From: Kappaphycus alvarezii | Taxonomy: Eukaryota; Rhodophyta; Florideophyceae; Gigartinales; Solieriaceae | NCBI GenBank assembly: GCA_002205965.3 | Contig: NADL03000217.1 | Location: forward strand, 1-64,000 | Direction of reading: 5' to 3' | DNA length: 64,000 nt | Part shown: positions 8,258 to 18,575 of the stretch, in pieces | Layout of the letters: every line of letters starts with the position of its first letter | Numbering within the stretch: position 1 is the stretch's first letter | The notes under the pieces: generated by a model | Seen by the model: the letters and a program-made list of their open reading frames with translations, nothing else | What the model was told of the DNA's origin: nothing | The model's database searches: none | Position numbers and translations under genes: made by a program

Positions 8258-8772
8258 TATGTATGAGGATTCTAGTTATGATTAAGGGTTTTATCCAGCT
8301 GCATCCAAAAATCGGTTATGTGATTCCATCATACGTATGGGTTTCTAGTTATGATATTGGTTTGTACAACTGCATCCAAAAATCAGTTATGTGATTCCAT
8401 CATACGTATGTGGTTTCTAGTTATGATATTGGTTTGTACAACTGCATCCAAAAATCAGTTATGTGATTCCATCATACGTATGTGGTTTCTAGTTATGATA
8501 TTGGTTTGTACAACTGCATCCAAAAATCATTTATGTGATTCCATCATACGTATGTGGTTCTAGTTATGATATTGGTTTGTACAACTGCATCCAAAAATTC
8601 AGTTATGTGATTCCATCATACGTATGTGGTTTCTAGTTATGATATTGGTTTGTATAACTGCATCCAAAAATCAGTTATGTGATTCCATCATATGTATGAG
8701 GTTTCGTAATTATGATGAAGATTGGACCGACTGCATCCAAAAATCAGTTATGTGATTCTATGTTACGTATGA
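8258..8772 (+). repeat. 73-bp subrepeat block (7 copies) in 5' LTR of copy 2
   Basis: Tandem ~73-bp units contain CTAGTTATGATA, CTGCATCCAAAAATCAG and TATGTGATTCCATCATA. Three versions are recognised by the bases just before CTGCATCC: CAG (GGTTTTATCCAG), ACAA (GGTTTGTACAA) and CCGA (ATTGGACCGA). The block ends in a small hairpin, ACGGA-TTGAG-TCCGT. Confidence 0.9.
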
Positions 8773-9101
8773 CGGATTGAGTCCGTTATTTTGGCACAAG
8801 GAATTTCGTTTCCGGTAAGTCTGCAAAATAAGGTACAGTATTGATGTGTGTATTGGGCCAACCTATTTACACAAATTTGTGTTCCAAATTTGCCCCTAAT
8901 GACTGTTATCACCGGGCCAAGATCTTGAAATCCGCTCAAATGGCTCAGTTTGTGGGATTCTGTTAGTGGACGCAGTGAGTTAGAAAGTAGTTGTAGGTTG
9001 TACTTAAGGCCAGGATTTTAGAGTTCCGAGTAAATTCTGGGTAGCCAAGCCCGCAACTTCATCCGTCCAGCAAAGTCCTTCACCCTCTCCGATTCCCATT
9101 A

Positions 9102-9118
9102 GGTTATGGGCCCAGTTC
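9102..9118 (+). other. Primer-binding site for initiator tRNA-Met half-molecule (copy 2)
   Basis: GGTTATGGGCCCAGTTC, identical to the site in copy 1 and directly adjoining the LTR end. Complementarity is to the anticodon arm of initiator tRNA-Met, as used by Drosophila copia. Confidence 0.85.
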
Positions 9119-9197
9119 AACGCCGTCTCTTTCTCTGAACCCCGTAAGTCGCCGTGTGTTGCTGCATTGTTTTCTTGTCTATCTCATTCTCTTGATT

Positions 9198-9871
9198 ATG
9201 TCTACTCGTTCCGGTAAGCTATTTGAATAATTCCATTTCTTTGCACATCGAAGTGATTCTCTTTGCACCTTTTGGTTGGTCTAAAGACTCATAATCCCAA
9301 AAAGCTGTTACTGACGATCACTTCCACTTTTGTGCCTGCTTTTGCGGGGTTGTGCTAGACTCGGAATTAGCCCTGGTGCCCGAGTGCCCAGGGCTGCGAC
9401 AGTTAGGACCTTGCCATCTGTGTGGGAGGACAGTTGTGGAATCGATCGAAGTACTCGAACCAGAAGGACCGCCGCCGAAGACGCTCGCGCTTCCCTCGTC
9501 TAGGGAAAGGTATAGGATCCCTCGTAAGTCAGTACCTCTGGATAAGCCAATAAAAAAAGTTCAACGCCTCTCGGCAAAAGAAAGCTAAAGCCTCGCCGAT
9601 CGAGTTGCCAAGAAGGAACTAAAGGCAAAACGAAGAGTTCCGCCGAGGAAAAAGAAAAGGTACTGCAAGCTCTGTGATATTAGCTGCAATAGCGCACAGA
9701 CATTCTACGATCACATCAATTCTAAGGGTCATAGGACTAGAGAGGAAAAAACAAGAAAAAAGACCCCTAGGTGTACTGCTTGTGATAGAGTGTTCGATTT
9801 CCCACGAGGTTTTCAAGCGTCACGAGAACGGGAAGGAACACTTGAAAGTAGTTTTGTCCCAGAGAATTTAA
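9198..9871 (+). pseudogene. Accessory two-zinc-finger protein, frameshifted copy
   Basis: This is the homologue of the copy 1 zinc-finger ORF at the same position between primer-binding site and gag. Exon 1 is 9198-9213 (ATG, Met-Ser-Thr-Arg-Ser), exon 2 is 9359-9871. The frame is broken near 9580 (insertion in an A-rich run) and near 9798 (before the second His-containing helix). Despite this, both fingers keep all eight metal ligands and the C-x2-C-x12-H-x5-H spacing when each segment is read in its own frame: CKLCDIS...H...H and CTACDRVF...H...H. The basic linker and the C-terminal KVVLSQ are also kept. Retention of ligands through an otherwise diverged sequence suggests past protein-level selection before inactivation. 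Confidence 0.75.
9214..9358 (+). other. Predicted 145-bp intron of the zinc-finger ORF (copy 2)
   Basis: Donor G|GTAAGC at 9214, acceptor GTGCTAG|AC at 9358. Sequence and length match the copy 1 intron closely, including the shared segment TTTGAATAATTCCATTTC. Confidence 0.6.
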
Positions 9872-10091
9872 AGAGATCCATTTGTTTGTTTGAGCGACGT
9901 CTTTGGCCTTTGCTTTAGTCTAGAGTTCGTTGCTGTGTTCTTATAGAGGTGGGCTTGCCACTACAAGGGACTATCGGTCCCCGGCTTGGATCTTCGAACA
10001 GAACATTAGCACCTCTAGAATATTGCAATGAGTAGCGAGAAGATAGAATGAATATTGCAATGAGTAGCGAGAAGATCAAGGAGGAGGATCG
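9872..10091 (+). promoter_or_regulatory. Leader between zinc-finger ORF and gag (copy 2), with hairpin and 32-bp duplication
   Basis: It contains the same GGGAC-TATCG-GTCCC hairpin (9967-9981) and the same surrounding ~90 bases as copy 1. A 32-bp tandem duplication covers the upstream gag ATG (10028 and 10060). A single-base loss after that ATG puts it out of frame, so it runs into a stop at 10093 just as the downstream gag ATG (10092) begins. Confidence 0.55.
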
Positions 10092-13000
10092 ATGAAGATC
10101 GAAAAGCTCACGGATACCAATTTCTACGTGTGGAAACAGAAGATTCAGCTCCTGTTGGCCCTTCGCGATGTGGAACAGTATATTACTGATGGCACCGTTC
10201 CTGAAGATGAACAATCTTCCACTTACAAGGCATGGAAGCAAGGGGATCGAAAGGCCGGGCCATCATCGGCCTGTCGCTGTCCGATGATCACCTGGATCAT
10301 GTGAGAGATGCTGTCACAGCCAAAGAAATGTAGGACGCCATCTTGGAAGTTTTTGAGCGCCACACATTACTAAATAAGCTGGCGGCCCGGAGAGACTTGT
10401 ACACGGTCACCATGCTAGACAATGAGAACGTTTTGCCATACATAGGACGTGTGCGACACCTAGCAGCTCGCTTAAAGTCAATGGGAGTCATCATTGATGA
10501 CAAGGAAATGGCTATGGCAGTTCTCAATGGTCTTCCGCAGAGGTTTCAAAATCTCATTGTAGCGCTTGACGCTCTTGGATCCGAAGATAACACGTTCGGA
10601 GTAGAATATGTAAAAAGTCGCCTGCTCCAAGAGGAGCAACGTGCATCGATGGCTTACTAGAAGGCAGAATCCGCCAAGGTCTGCTCTTATTGGGCACATC
10701 CCTGAGGCAAGGCGTGTTTCGACTTTGACATGCACCAACTGTGGTCACAATGGACACTCCGCTGCCCGCTGCTGGGGAAAGGACATCAACGGAAGGCGAC
10801 CACCGCCACCTGACCGGTTCCTACGTATACAGTCACAGAAGCCTACTGCGATGATTGCTCAAGAGCAAGAAGATCTGGAAATTAATGAAGTCGAGTACAT
10901 ATGTCTGATGAACAAGGTAGATAACTCTGGTATCAACATAACCTCAAACACTTGGCTTATCGACTCTGGATGCTCCGCACACATGACATTTGACAAGAGA
11001 CTGTTCTCCGACTACAGGGAGGTCTCAAACAGCCGCGTAGAAATGGGAACAAAAGCGTGTGCAGTAGTAGCTGGAGTCGGGACCGTCCCCATTACGCTTT
11101 TAGTGAGCGGAGTTCAAAAGTCATGCAAGCTCACCAATGTGCTGCACGTTCCAAGCTTTGCTTTTTCCCTAATCTCTGTACGTAAGATGGTCGATAATGG
11201 ATTTGACGTTGAGTTCGTTCGTGACAAGTGCACTGTGAAGAGGAGTGACTGCATCGTGGCTACTGCCACAAGTCGAGGAGAGCTGTATGTGCTTGACACA
11301 TGTAACGAGGTTCATTCGGCGCACAAAGCCTCTTTGAAGACATGGCATGAAAGATTGGCCCACGTTCACACTCAAGGAATATTGTCCATGGCTCGTAAGA
11401 ACGTGGTAAGTGGACTTCATATCTCCTCTTCAGATATAACAAGAGACGCTAGCTCATCTTCTGACTGTGAATCTGTGACATGTGATGCGTGTGTGTTAGG
11501 AAAAGCAACTCGTGCTGTGATTCCTAAACAGCGCTCTGGAGGCAGGGCCAAACATTTTAGACTTGGTCCATTCGGACGTCTGCGGCCCACTCCAAGTACA
11601 GTCAGTAGGTGGTGCTAGATACTTTGTCACTTTTATCGATGACCACTCAAACTGGAGTGTTGTCTATCCGATGAAGAGTAAAGATGAAACGTTCCATTTT
11701 TATCAGAAGTTTGCCCAATATGCCTTCACACACACTGGTCAACGCGTGAAAGTGCTTCGATCTGATCGTGGAGGAGAGTATCTTTCTTCAGAGTTCCAAT
11801 CCTTTCTATCGTCACAAGGAACTGTTCATCAAACGACCGCTGCATACACACCTGAACAGAATGGTGTGGCAGAACGGCTCAATCGTACCCTGATTGATCT
11901 CGTCAGGTCTATGCTGTCCCATATGAAGGTTCCGAAAGCTTTCTGGGCTGAAGCTCTTGATAACGCAGTTTACGTTCGCAATCGTGTCACGACAAGAGCT
12001 TTGGGTGGTCTCGTTACTCCATTTCACCTATGGATGAAGAAAAAGCCCGATGTATCTCACCTACGTGTGTTTGGATGTCAATGCTGGTACAAGGTGCCTG
12101 GTAATGAGGTGCGTAAACTTGACGACCGCGCAACAACGGGAATGTTTGTTGGGTATCCGCCGGGAACTAAGGCCTACAAAATTTGGGATGACAATTTACA
12201 TCGCATTGTTATTTCCAGGGATGTGCAGTTCGATGAGTCGAGACCAGGGGCTTGCTCTTACGATGAACATTTCCGATGATAATGATATGGACGTTGACCC
12301 AGTGGAGACGACCGATACTGACGAAATTGAGTCTGAAACATCTAATGGTGATAATGAACATGGCATTGAAACAGGGTCACCGGCGGAGGTTGAGAACTTT
12401 CAAAGTCAAGGTATTGAGCCCGACTCAACTAATGAGACTTTGCAACCAGAAGAAGTGAGTGGTGAGCAAGATGCTGGTCCCGGCGATGTGGAACCTCGCC
12501 GCTCCACTCGTTCACGACGCCCACCCCGACAGTGGTGGACAGGCCTGGTGGGAACCAGCTTACTCACACCTTCCTGTGGCGACATCAACATACCGAACTC
12601 CTTTAAAGAGGCGATGGGTGGACCACAACCACAGTTCTGGCAGAAAGCGATTGATAAGGAGCTAGAGTCCCAACGCAAAAACAAAACCTGGGCACTAGTT
12701 CCACGATCGGAAGGTGCCAATATTCTAACTTCTCGCTGGGTATTTACTGTAAAGGACATGCCGGACGATAACGGCACGTTGACTCAAAAGGGAAAAGGTC
12801 GCCTGGTTGTGCGGGGCTTTCAACAAATTGAGGGGATTGATTACTCAGAGACTTTTGCGCCGGTGATCAAATTTACAACGATTCGATTGTTGTTGGCGAT
12901 TGTAGCCCACTTCGATTTAGAGCTTCATCAAATGGACGTGGTCACGGCCTTTCTGAACGGTGACTTAGAAGAGGATATTTATATGGAGCAGCCTGAAGGT

Positions 13001-14155
13001 ATCGTTGACTCTTCCAGGCCCAATCATGTTTGCAAACTTCTCAAGGCTATCTATGGTCTTAAGCAAGCGAGTCGACAATGGCACAAAAAGATTGACGATT
13101 TCCTAATTCACACTCTTGGCTTCAAGACTACGAGAAGTGACGCCTGTCTATATACAAACATATCAGAAAAAGGTGTTATGCTGATTGCCCTATATGTGGA
13201 TGACTTGCTTCTTGCGGGAAGTGACCTGAAAGCCGTGACCTGGATGAAAGGTGAACTGAACAAGAGATTTGAGATGAAAGATTTAGGCGAGGCCAAAAAG
13301 TGCATTGGGCTTGAAATAAGTAGAAAAAGGGTCCCTAGACGGATCTATATCTCGCAGACAGAGTATGCCAAGTCCATTTTGAAACGTTTTGGTATGGCCA
13401 GTTGCAATCCCGTGAGGACTCCGATGGAACAAGGATTACACCCTGAGATGTCAACTAGCCCGTATTGCGATGTACCATATCGACAGATCATTGGCTGCTT
13501 AATGTTTCTTATGGTAGGGTCACGTCCAGATCTTGCATATGTGGTGGGAAAACTGTCCCAACACTGTGAGAACCCTCGCGAGGACCACTGGCAAGCAGCC
13601 AAACGAGTTCTGAGATATATCAAAGGAACGCTCTCACTAGGTGTAATTCTAGATGGAAATCTCCCAGTGCAAACTCTAGAGGGCTTCAGCGATGCAGACT
13701 GGGGTGGTTGCTTGGACTCGAGAAAGTCCACCAGTGGATATGTGTTCAAACTGTGTGGGGGAGCTATTAGTTGGTCATCTAGGAGACAAACGGTCGTTGC
13801 GAAATCCACATGCGAAGCGGAGTATATTGCACTGTGTGAGGCTTGCAAAGAGGCAGCTTGGCTCAGGTGCCTTCTTGCAGACGCATTGGGAAAGTCGAAA
13901 GACAGCACAGTTACAATCGGGTGTGATAATGCTGGTACAATAGCGTTTGCGGGTAACGAAGGAGTGAACAGGCGAAATAAGCACATTGACATATCATATC
14001 ATTTTGTCCGAGATGCTGTGACTCGAAAGATTGTTTCACTGTTTCACGTACCTTCTACAGATATGCCAGCAGATATACTCACCAAGCCTCTTGGTCGCAT
14101 TCAATTCATACAATGCATAAAATCTCTAGGCCTCGGAGAGCTGCACGATGCTTAG
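10092..14155 (+). pseudogene. Copia Gag-Pol polyprotein, inactivated
   Basis: The full domain order is present, about 1,355 codons. Gag (UBN2-like) is at 10092-10660 and the CCHC knuckle at 10731-10772. The protease motif IDSGCSA is at ~10959. The integrase HHCC zinc region is at ~11342-11510 and its DDE core at ~11563-12030 (HSDVCGPL, FIDDHSNW, ENGVAERLNRT). RT is at ~12660-13400, with motif A MDVVTAFLNG and the catalytic box YVDDLLLAG at ~13195. RNase H is at ~13680-14040 (SDADWGG, CEAEYIAL, CDNAGTIA). Compared with copy 1, a base is lost near 10255, a Trp codon is TAG at 10331, and the frame shifts near 10655; further shifts lie near 11550 and 12265. From 12265 to the TAG at 14153 the RT-RNase H part is uninterrupted. 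The catalytic residues remain, so inactivation is recent in that part. Confidence 0.9.
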
Positions 14156-14166
14156 GTCATGTAATC

Positions 14167-14174
14167 GAGGGGGG
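14167..14174 (+). other. Polypurine tract of copia copy 2
   Basis: GAGGGGGG lies directly before the TGTTG of the 3' LTR and 11 bases after the gag-pol stop. This is the expected plus-strand primer site. Confidence 0.75.
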
Positions 14175-15743
14175 TGTTGTTGATTTGGCAAGACGATCAC
14201 ATGACCCCACATCGGTGCCAAACCTCATAAGAGGCATGAGGCATGTTCCACGTGTACACATGCACACGTGTCGAATGAAGGGTGGCGCTAAGGCATTCCG
14301 GAAGAAATCCAAAGTTCCCAGGGACGAAAGTACGATTTTGAGAGATCAGCGATTTAGAGGGCAAAATGTTGTTTATGGGGTGATTTTACGTAGGGTAGGG
14401 TACTATAAGTGGATGATGAGTATACTGTATGAGAGATATGCTGAGGAAAGCTATGTACACGTGTACGTGGTGGCAGTTGTGTATGTGATGTACACGTGGT
14501 ACAGCTAAGAGAAGAAACCTTTTTGTGCAGTGTTGTACACGTACTGTACTAGTGCCAAATGAGGAACTGTACTTCGCACTGTACATCGTAATATACCAAG
14601 TACTGTACTCCTTACTATACCTGAGTTTGTACAGTAGGAATCAATTATGGCAATACTGTCATGACTGCTAGAAAGAGGTATTTGATTTTATATTATGTAT
14701 GAGGATTCTAGTTATGATAAGGGTTTTATCCAGCTGCATCCAAAAATCAGTTATGTGATTCATCATATGTATGAGGTTTCTAGTTATGATATTGGTTTTA
14801 CACTGCATCCAAAAATCAGTTATGTGATTCCATCATACGTATGTGGTTTCTAGTTATGATATTGGTTTGTACAACTGCATCCAAAAATCAGTTATGTGAT
14901 TCCATCATACGTATGTGGTTTCTAGTTATGATATTGGTTTGTACAACTGCATCCAAAAATCAGTTATGTGATTCCATCATATGTATGAGGTTCGTAATTA
15001 TTGAAGATTGGACCGACTGCATCCAAAAATCAGTTATGTGATTCTATTTACGTATGTGGTTTCTAGTTATGATATTGGTTTGTACAACTGCATCCAAAAA
15101 TCAGTTATGTGATTCCATCATATGTATGAGGTTCTAGTTATGATGAAGATTGGACCGACTGCATCCAAAAATCAGTTATGTGATTTCCATCATATGTATG
15201 AGGTTTCTAGTTATGACATTGGTTTGTACAACTGCATCCAAAAATCAGTTATGTGATTCCATCATACGTATGTGTTTCTAGTTATGATATTGGTTTGTAC
15301 AACTGCATCCAAAAATCAGTTATGTGATTCCATCATATGTATGAGGTTCGTAATTATGATGAAGATTGGACCGACTGCATCCAAATATCAGTTATGTGAT
15401 TCTATTTACGTATGACGGATTGGCACAAGGGAATTCGTTTCCGGTAAGTCTGCAAAATAAGGTACTGTATTGATGTGTGTATTGGGCCAACCTATTTACA
15501 GAAATTTGTCAACTTTGGAAGCAGTTCCAAATTTGCCCCTAATGACTGTTATCACCGGGCCAAGATCTTGAAATCCGCTCAAATGGCTCAGTTTGTGGGA
15601 TTCTGTTAGTGGACGCAGTGAGTTAGAAAGTAGTTGTAGGTTGTACTTAAGGCCAGGATTTAGAGTTCCGAGTAAATTCTGGGTAGCCAAGCCCGCAACT
15701 TCATCCGTCCAGCAAAGTCCTTCACCCTCTCCGATTCCCATTA
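14175..15743 (+). repeat. 3' LTR of copia copy 2
   Basis: 1,569 bp, from TGTTGTTGATTTGG to CCCATTA. It has ten 73-bp subrepeats (about 14696-15410) against seven in the 5' LTR, and three of them are the CCGA-type that occurs once elsewhere. Near 15510 it has AACTTTGGAAGCAGTTCC, which resembles copy 1, where the 5' LTR and array have the shorter form. It also lacks the ACGGA hairpin arm (GACGGATTGGCACAAGG). The two LTRs of this element are therefore not simple duplicates of each other. Confidence 0.85.
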
Positions 15744-17285
15744 AAAACAGTTCTGGGCCGAAGCTCTGGAGACTGCTGTATACATTCGAAACAGAGTTAA
15801 AACTCGCGCACTTCCAAGCCACACGACCCTGCATCATATTGGTACGGGCGCAAGCCCAATTTATCGCACCTTCGTACGTTGGAAGTAAATGTTGGTACAC
15901 CATCCCGGCAAGCCAGTTGAGTAAAGTTCGACTACCGAGCATGGGAAGCAATTATACTTGGATATGCGGAAGCCAGCAAAGCTTAAAAGCTGTGGATCCT
16001 GAATTACACAAGGTAGTTGTTTCCAGAGATGTCAGATTCAGTGAGAGCGAATCCTGCAACTCCGAAATAAATGAAAACAAATCAGATGAGCGTCTCGCAA
16101 TTAGCTCTGATGAGGATTTTGTAGGGGTTGGCGTTGAACAGGACGATCAAGTTCAGTTTCCTACACTGGACACAGCCGAGATGGTTACAGCTTCGCGACA
16201 AGTTATTCAGGGACAAAGCAATGACCAGGCTAATGCTGGAAACGACCCGACGGTCGCTGAAAACGTTGGTATAGATAACGAAATCTCTGAGCCCTCTCAT
16301 GTGAATGTAGCTCCACGGAGATCTGAGAGGATTCGAAGGGCCCCAAATGCTTGGTGGAGGTCTAATATATTCTTGACACCTAATGACACGGCTCTCGTCA
16401 CAAATATTGTCAGCATCACGTACCGACACGCGGCGACAGGCCGGGACGCAGATTTTTGGAAGTCTGCCATCGAGTCCGAGCGAGACTCGATCATTCGGAA
16501 CAAAACATGGAAGTTAGTCCCACGTTTGGAGGCCTCAAATATTCTGACTCCAAAATGGGTGTCTGCAATAAAAGATGCCCAGGACTCCAACGGTGGCTTT
16601 TCTCGAAAATCGAAGACGCGTCTTGTCGCTCGTGGATTCCAACAGGTCAAAGGGGTAGATTATAATGAGACATACGCCCCTGTCGTGAAGCTCAAGTCAA
16701 TTCGGGTGCTTTTGGCACTTGTAGCGCATCAGGATCTGGAGCTGCATGAAATGAACGTTAAGACGGCATTTCTGAACGGTGATATGGAAGAGGACGTGCA
16801 CATGGAGCAGCCGGATGGGTTTAAAGACACCTCGAAACCGAATCATGTCTGCAAGTTTCTGAAGGCCTTGTATGGTTTGAAACAGGTACATAGGCGGTGG
16901 CACCAGAAAATCGATGACTTTCTTGTTGATGGGCTCAAGTTCGGAAGTAGCACTAATGATGCCTGTGTTTATGTAAAATTGGACCCAACCTCCGACTCAA
17001 TCATGATTATCCTCCTGTATGTTGATGACTTGCTGCTTGCAGGAAACGGCGTGGAGGCTATTGCATGGATGAAGGGGAGCTGAACCGCCGTTTTGAAATG
17101 AAAGATTCGGGAGAGGCGAAAATGGTTGTTGGCCTTGAAATTTCTCGCCGGAGATCCGAACGCTCCTTGTGTTTATTCCAGCCACGGTTTGTAGACAGCG
17201 TTCTAGAGCGATTTGGAATGCAGAATTGTAGACCTGTTCCAACTCCTATGAATATTAGTACTGACGAGTTAAACGTGGATCGGTC
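15744..17285 (+). pseudogene. Internal fragment of a second copia family (integrase end to RT)
   Basis: The fragment starts inside integrase (FWAEALETAVYIRNRV near 15750), passes the variable linker (RRSERIRRAPNAWW) and contains most of RT (RLVARGFQQVKGVDYNETYAPV, YGLKQ, YVDDLLLAGN), ending shortly after the catalytic palm. It is clearly related to copy 2 RT but belongs to another family. Frameshifts lie near 15830-15900, and a base is lost from a G run near 17075. RT motif A reads MNVKTAFLNG, where the catalytic Asp of the family is replaced by Asn. It has no LTR of its own: the left edge abuts a forward LTR end and the right edge a reversed LTR end of the copy 2 family, so it sits at an orientation switch. 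Confidence 0.85.
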
Positions 17286-17527
17286 TAATGGGAATCGGAG
17301 AGGGTGAAGGACTTTGCTGGACGGATGAAGTTGCGGGCTTGGCTAACCAGAATTTACTCGGAACTCTAAAATCCTGGCCTTAAGTACAACCTACAACTAC
17401 TTTCTAACTCACTGCGTCCACTAACAGAATCCCACAAACTGAGCCATTTGAGAGGATTTCAAGATCTTGGCCCGGTGAACATGCCTCATGCCTCTTATGA
17501 GGTTTGCCACCGATGTGGGGTCATGTG
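17286..17527 (-). repeat. Array unit 0, internally deleted (242 bp)
   Basis: Edge unit next to the second copia fragment. It keeps the LTR 3' end up to GGCCCGGTGA and jumps to AACATGCCTCATG, losing all subrepeats and most of U3. Confidence 0.9.
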
Positions 17528-18575
17528 TAATGGGAATCGGAGAGGGTGAAGGACTTTGCTGGATGGATGAAGTTGCGGGCTTGGCTACCCAGAATTTACT
17601 CGGAACTCTAAAATCCTGGCCTTAAGTACAACCTACAACTACTTTCTAACTCACTGCGTCCACCAACAGAATCCCACAAACTGAGCCATTTGAGCGGATT
17701 TCAAGATCTTGGCCCGGTGATAACAGTCATTAGGGGCAAATTTGGAACACAAATTTGTGTAAATAGGTTGGCCCAATACACACATCAATACAGTACCTTA
17801 TTTTGCAGACTTACCGGAAACGAATTCCCTTGTGCCAAAATAACGGACTCAATCCGTCATACGTAAAATAGAATCACATAACTGATTTTTGGATGCAGTC
17901 GGTCCAATCTTCATCATAATTACGAACCTCATACATATGATGAATCACATAACTGATTTTTGGATGCAGTTGTACAAACCAATATCATAACTAGAAACCC
18001 ATACGTATGATGGAATCACATAACTGATTTTTGGATGCAGCTGGATAAAACCCTTAATCATAACTAGAATCCTCATACATAATATAAAATCAAATACCTC
18101 TTTCTAGCAGTCATGACAGTATTGCCATAATTGATTCCTACTGTACAAACTCATGTATAGTAAGGAGTACAGTACTTGGTATATTACGATGTACAGTGCG
18201 AAGTACAGTTCCTCATTTGGCACTAGTACAGTGCGTGTACATCACTGCACAAAAAGTTTTCTTCTCTTAGCTGTACCACGTGTACATCACATACACAACT
18301 GCCACCACGTACACGTGTACATAGCTTTCCTCAGCATATCTCTAATACAGTATACTCATCATCCACTTATAGTACCCTACCCTACGTAAAATCACCCATA
18401 AACAACATTTTGCCCTCTAAATCGCTGATCTCTCAAAATCGTACTTTCGTCCCTGGGAACTTTGGATTTCTTCCGGAATGCCTTAGCGCCCCCTTCATTC
18501 TACACGTGTGCATGTGTACACGTGGAACATGCCTCATGCCCCTTATGAGGTTTGGCACCGATGTGGGGTCATGTG
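17528..18575 (-). repeat. Array unit 1 (1,048 bp, 3 subrepeats)
   Basis: Shortest complete unit, with one subrepeat of each version. Has ACTCATGTATAG and GTACAGTGCGTG variants shared with units 3 and 4. Confidence 0.9.

Larger units (their letters stand above)
7742..9101 (+). repeat. 5' LTR of copia copy 2
   Basis: 1,360 bp, beginning TGCTGTTGATTTGG and ending CCCATTA against the primer-binding site. Seven 73-bp subrepeats lie inside. The reverse complement of this LTR, minus its first ~23 bases, is the monomer of the large array. It differs from the 3' LTR in subrepeat number and in a short block near 8870 (CACAAATTTGTGTTCC here). Confidence 0.9.
7742..15743 (+). mobile_element. Ty1/copia retrotransposon, copy 2 (near full length, inactivated)
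   Basis: The order is 5' LTR 7742-9101, primer-binding site 9102-9118, zinc-finger pseudogene 9198-9871, leader, gag-pol pseudogene 10092-14155, polypurine tract 14167-14174, 3' LTR 14175-15743. It belongs to the same family as copy 1 but a different subfamily. At least four frameshifts and one stop disable gag-pol, and the zinc-finger frame is broken twice. The left flank is gypsy DNA. The right flank is not the other half of that gypsy element but a fragment of another copia family, so the right end has been rearranged and no target-site duplication can be paired. Confidence 0.9.

Noticed and set aside
8258..8772. Regular 73-bp repeats resembling a CRISPR array
   Set aside because: The whole 73-bp period is repeated with no unique spacers, no cas genes are present, and the context is a eukaryotic LTR.
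8813..8821. GGTAAGT in the copy 2 LTR and array as a conserved splice donor
   Set aside because: Copy 1's LTR has no GTAAGT at the homologous place, and no partner acceptor is evident.
14386..14586. Minus-strand frame of 66 codons at the 3' LTR, also seen in array units
   Set aside because: It is the LTR read backwards across CACGTG sites; several copies start at a non-ATG codon or are interrupted by indels.
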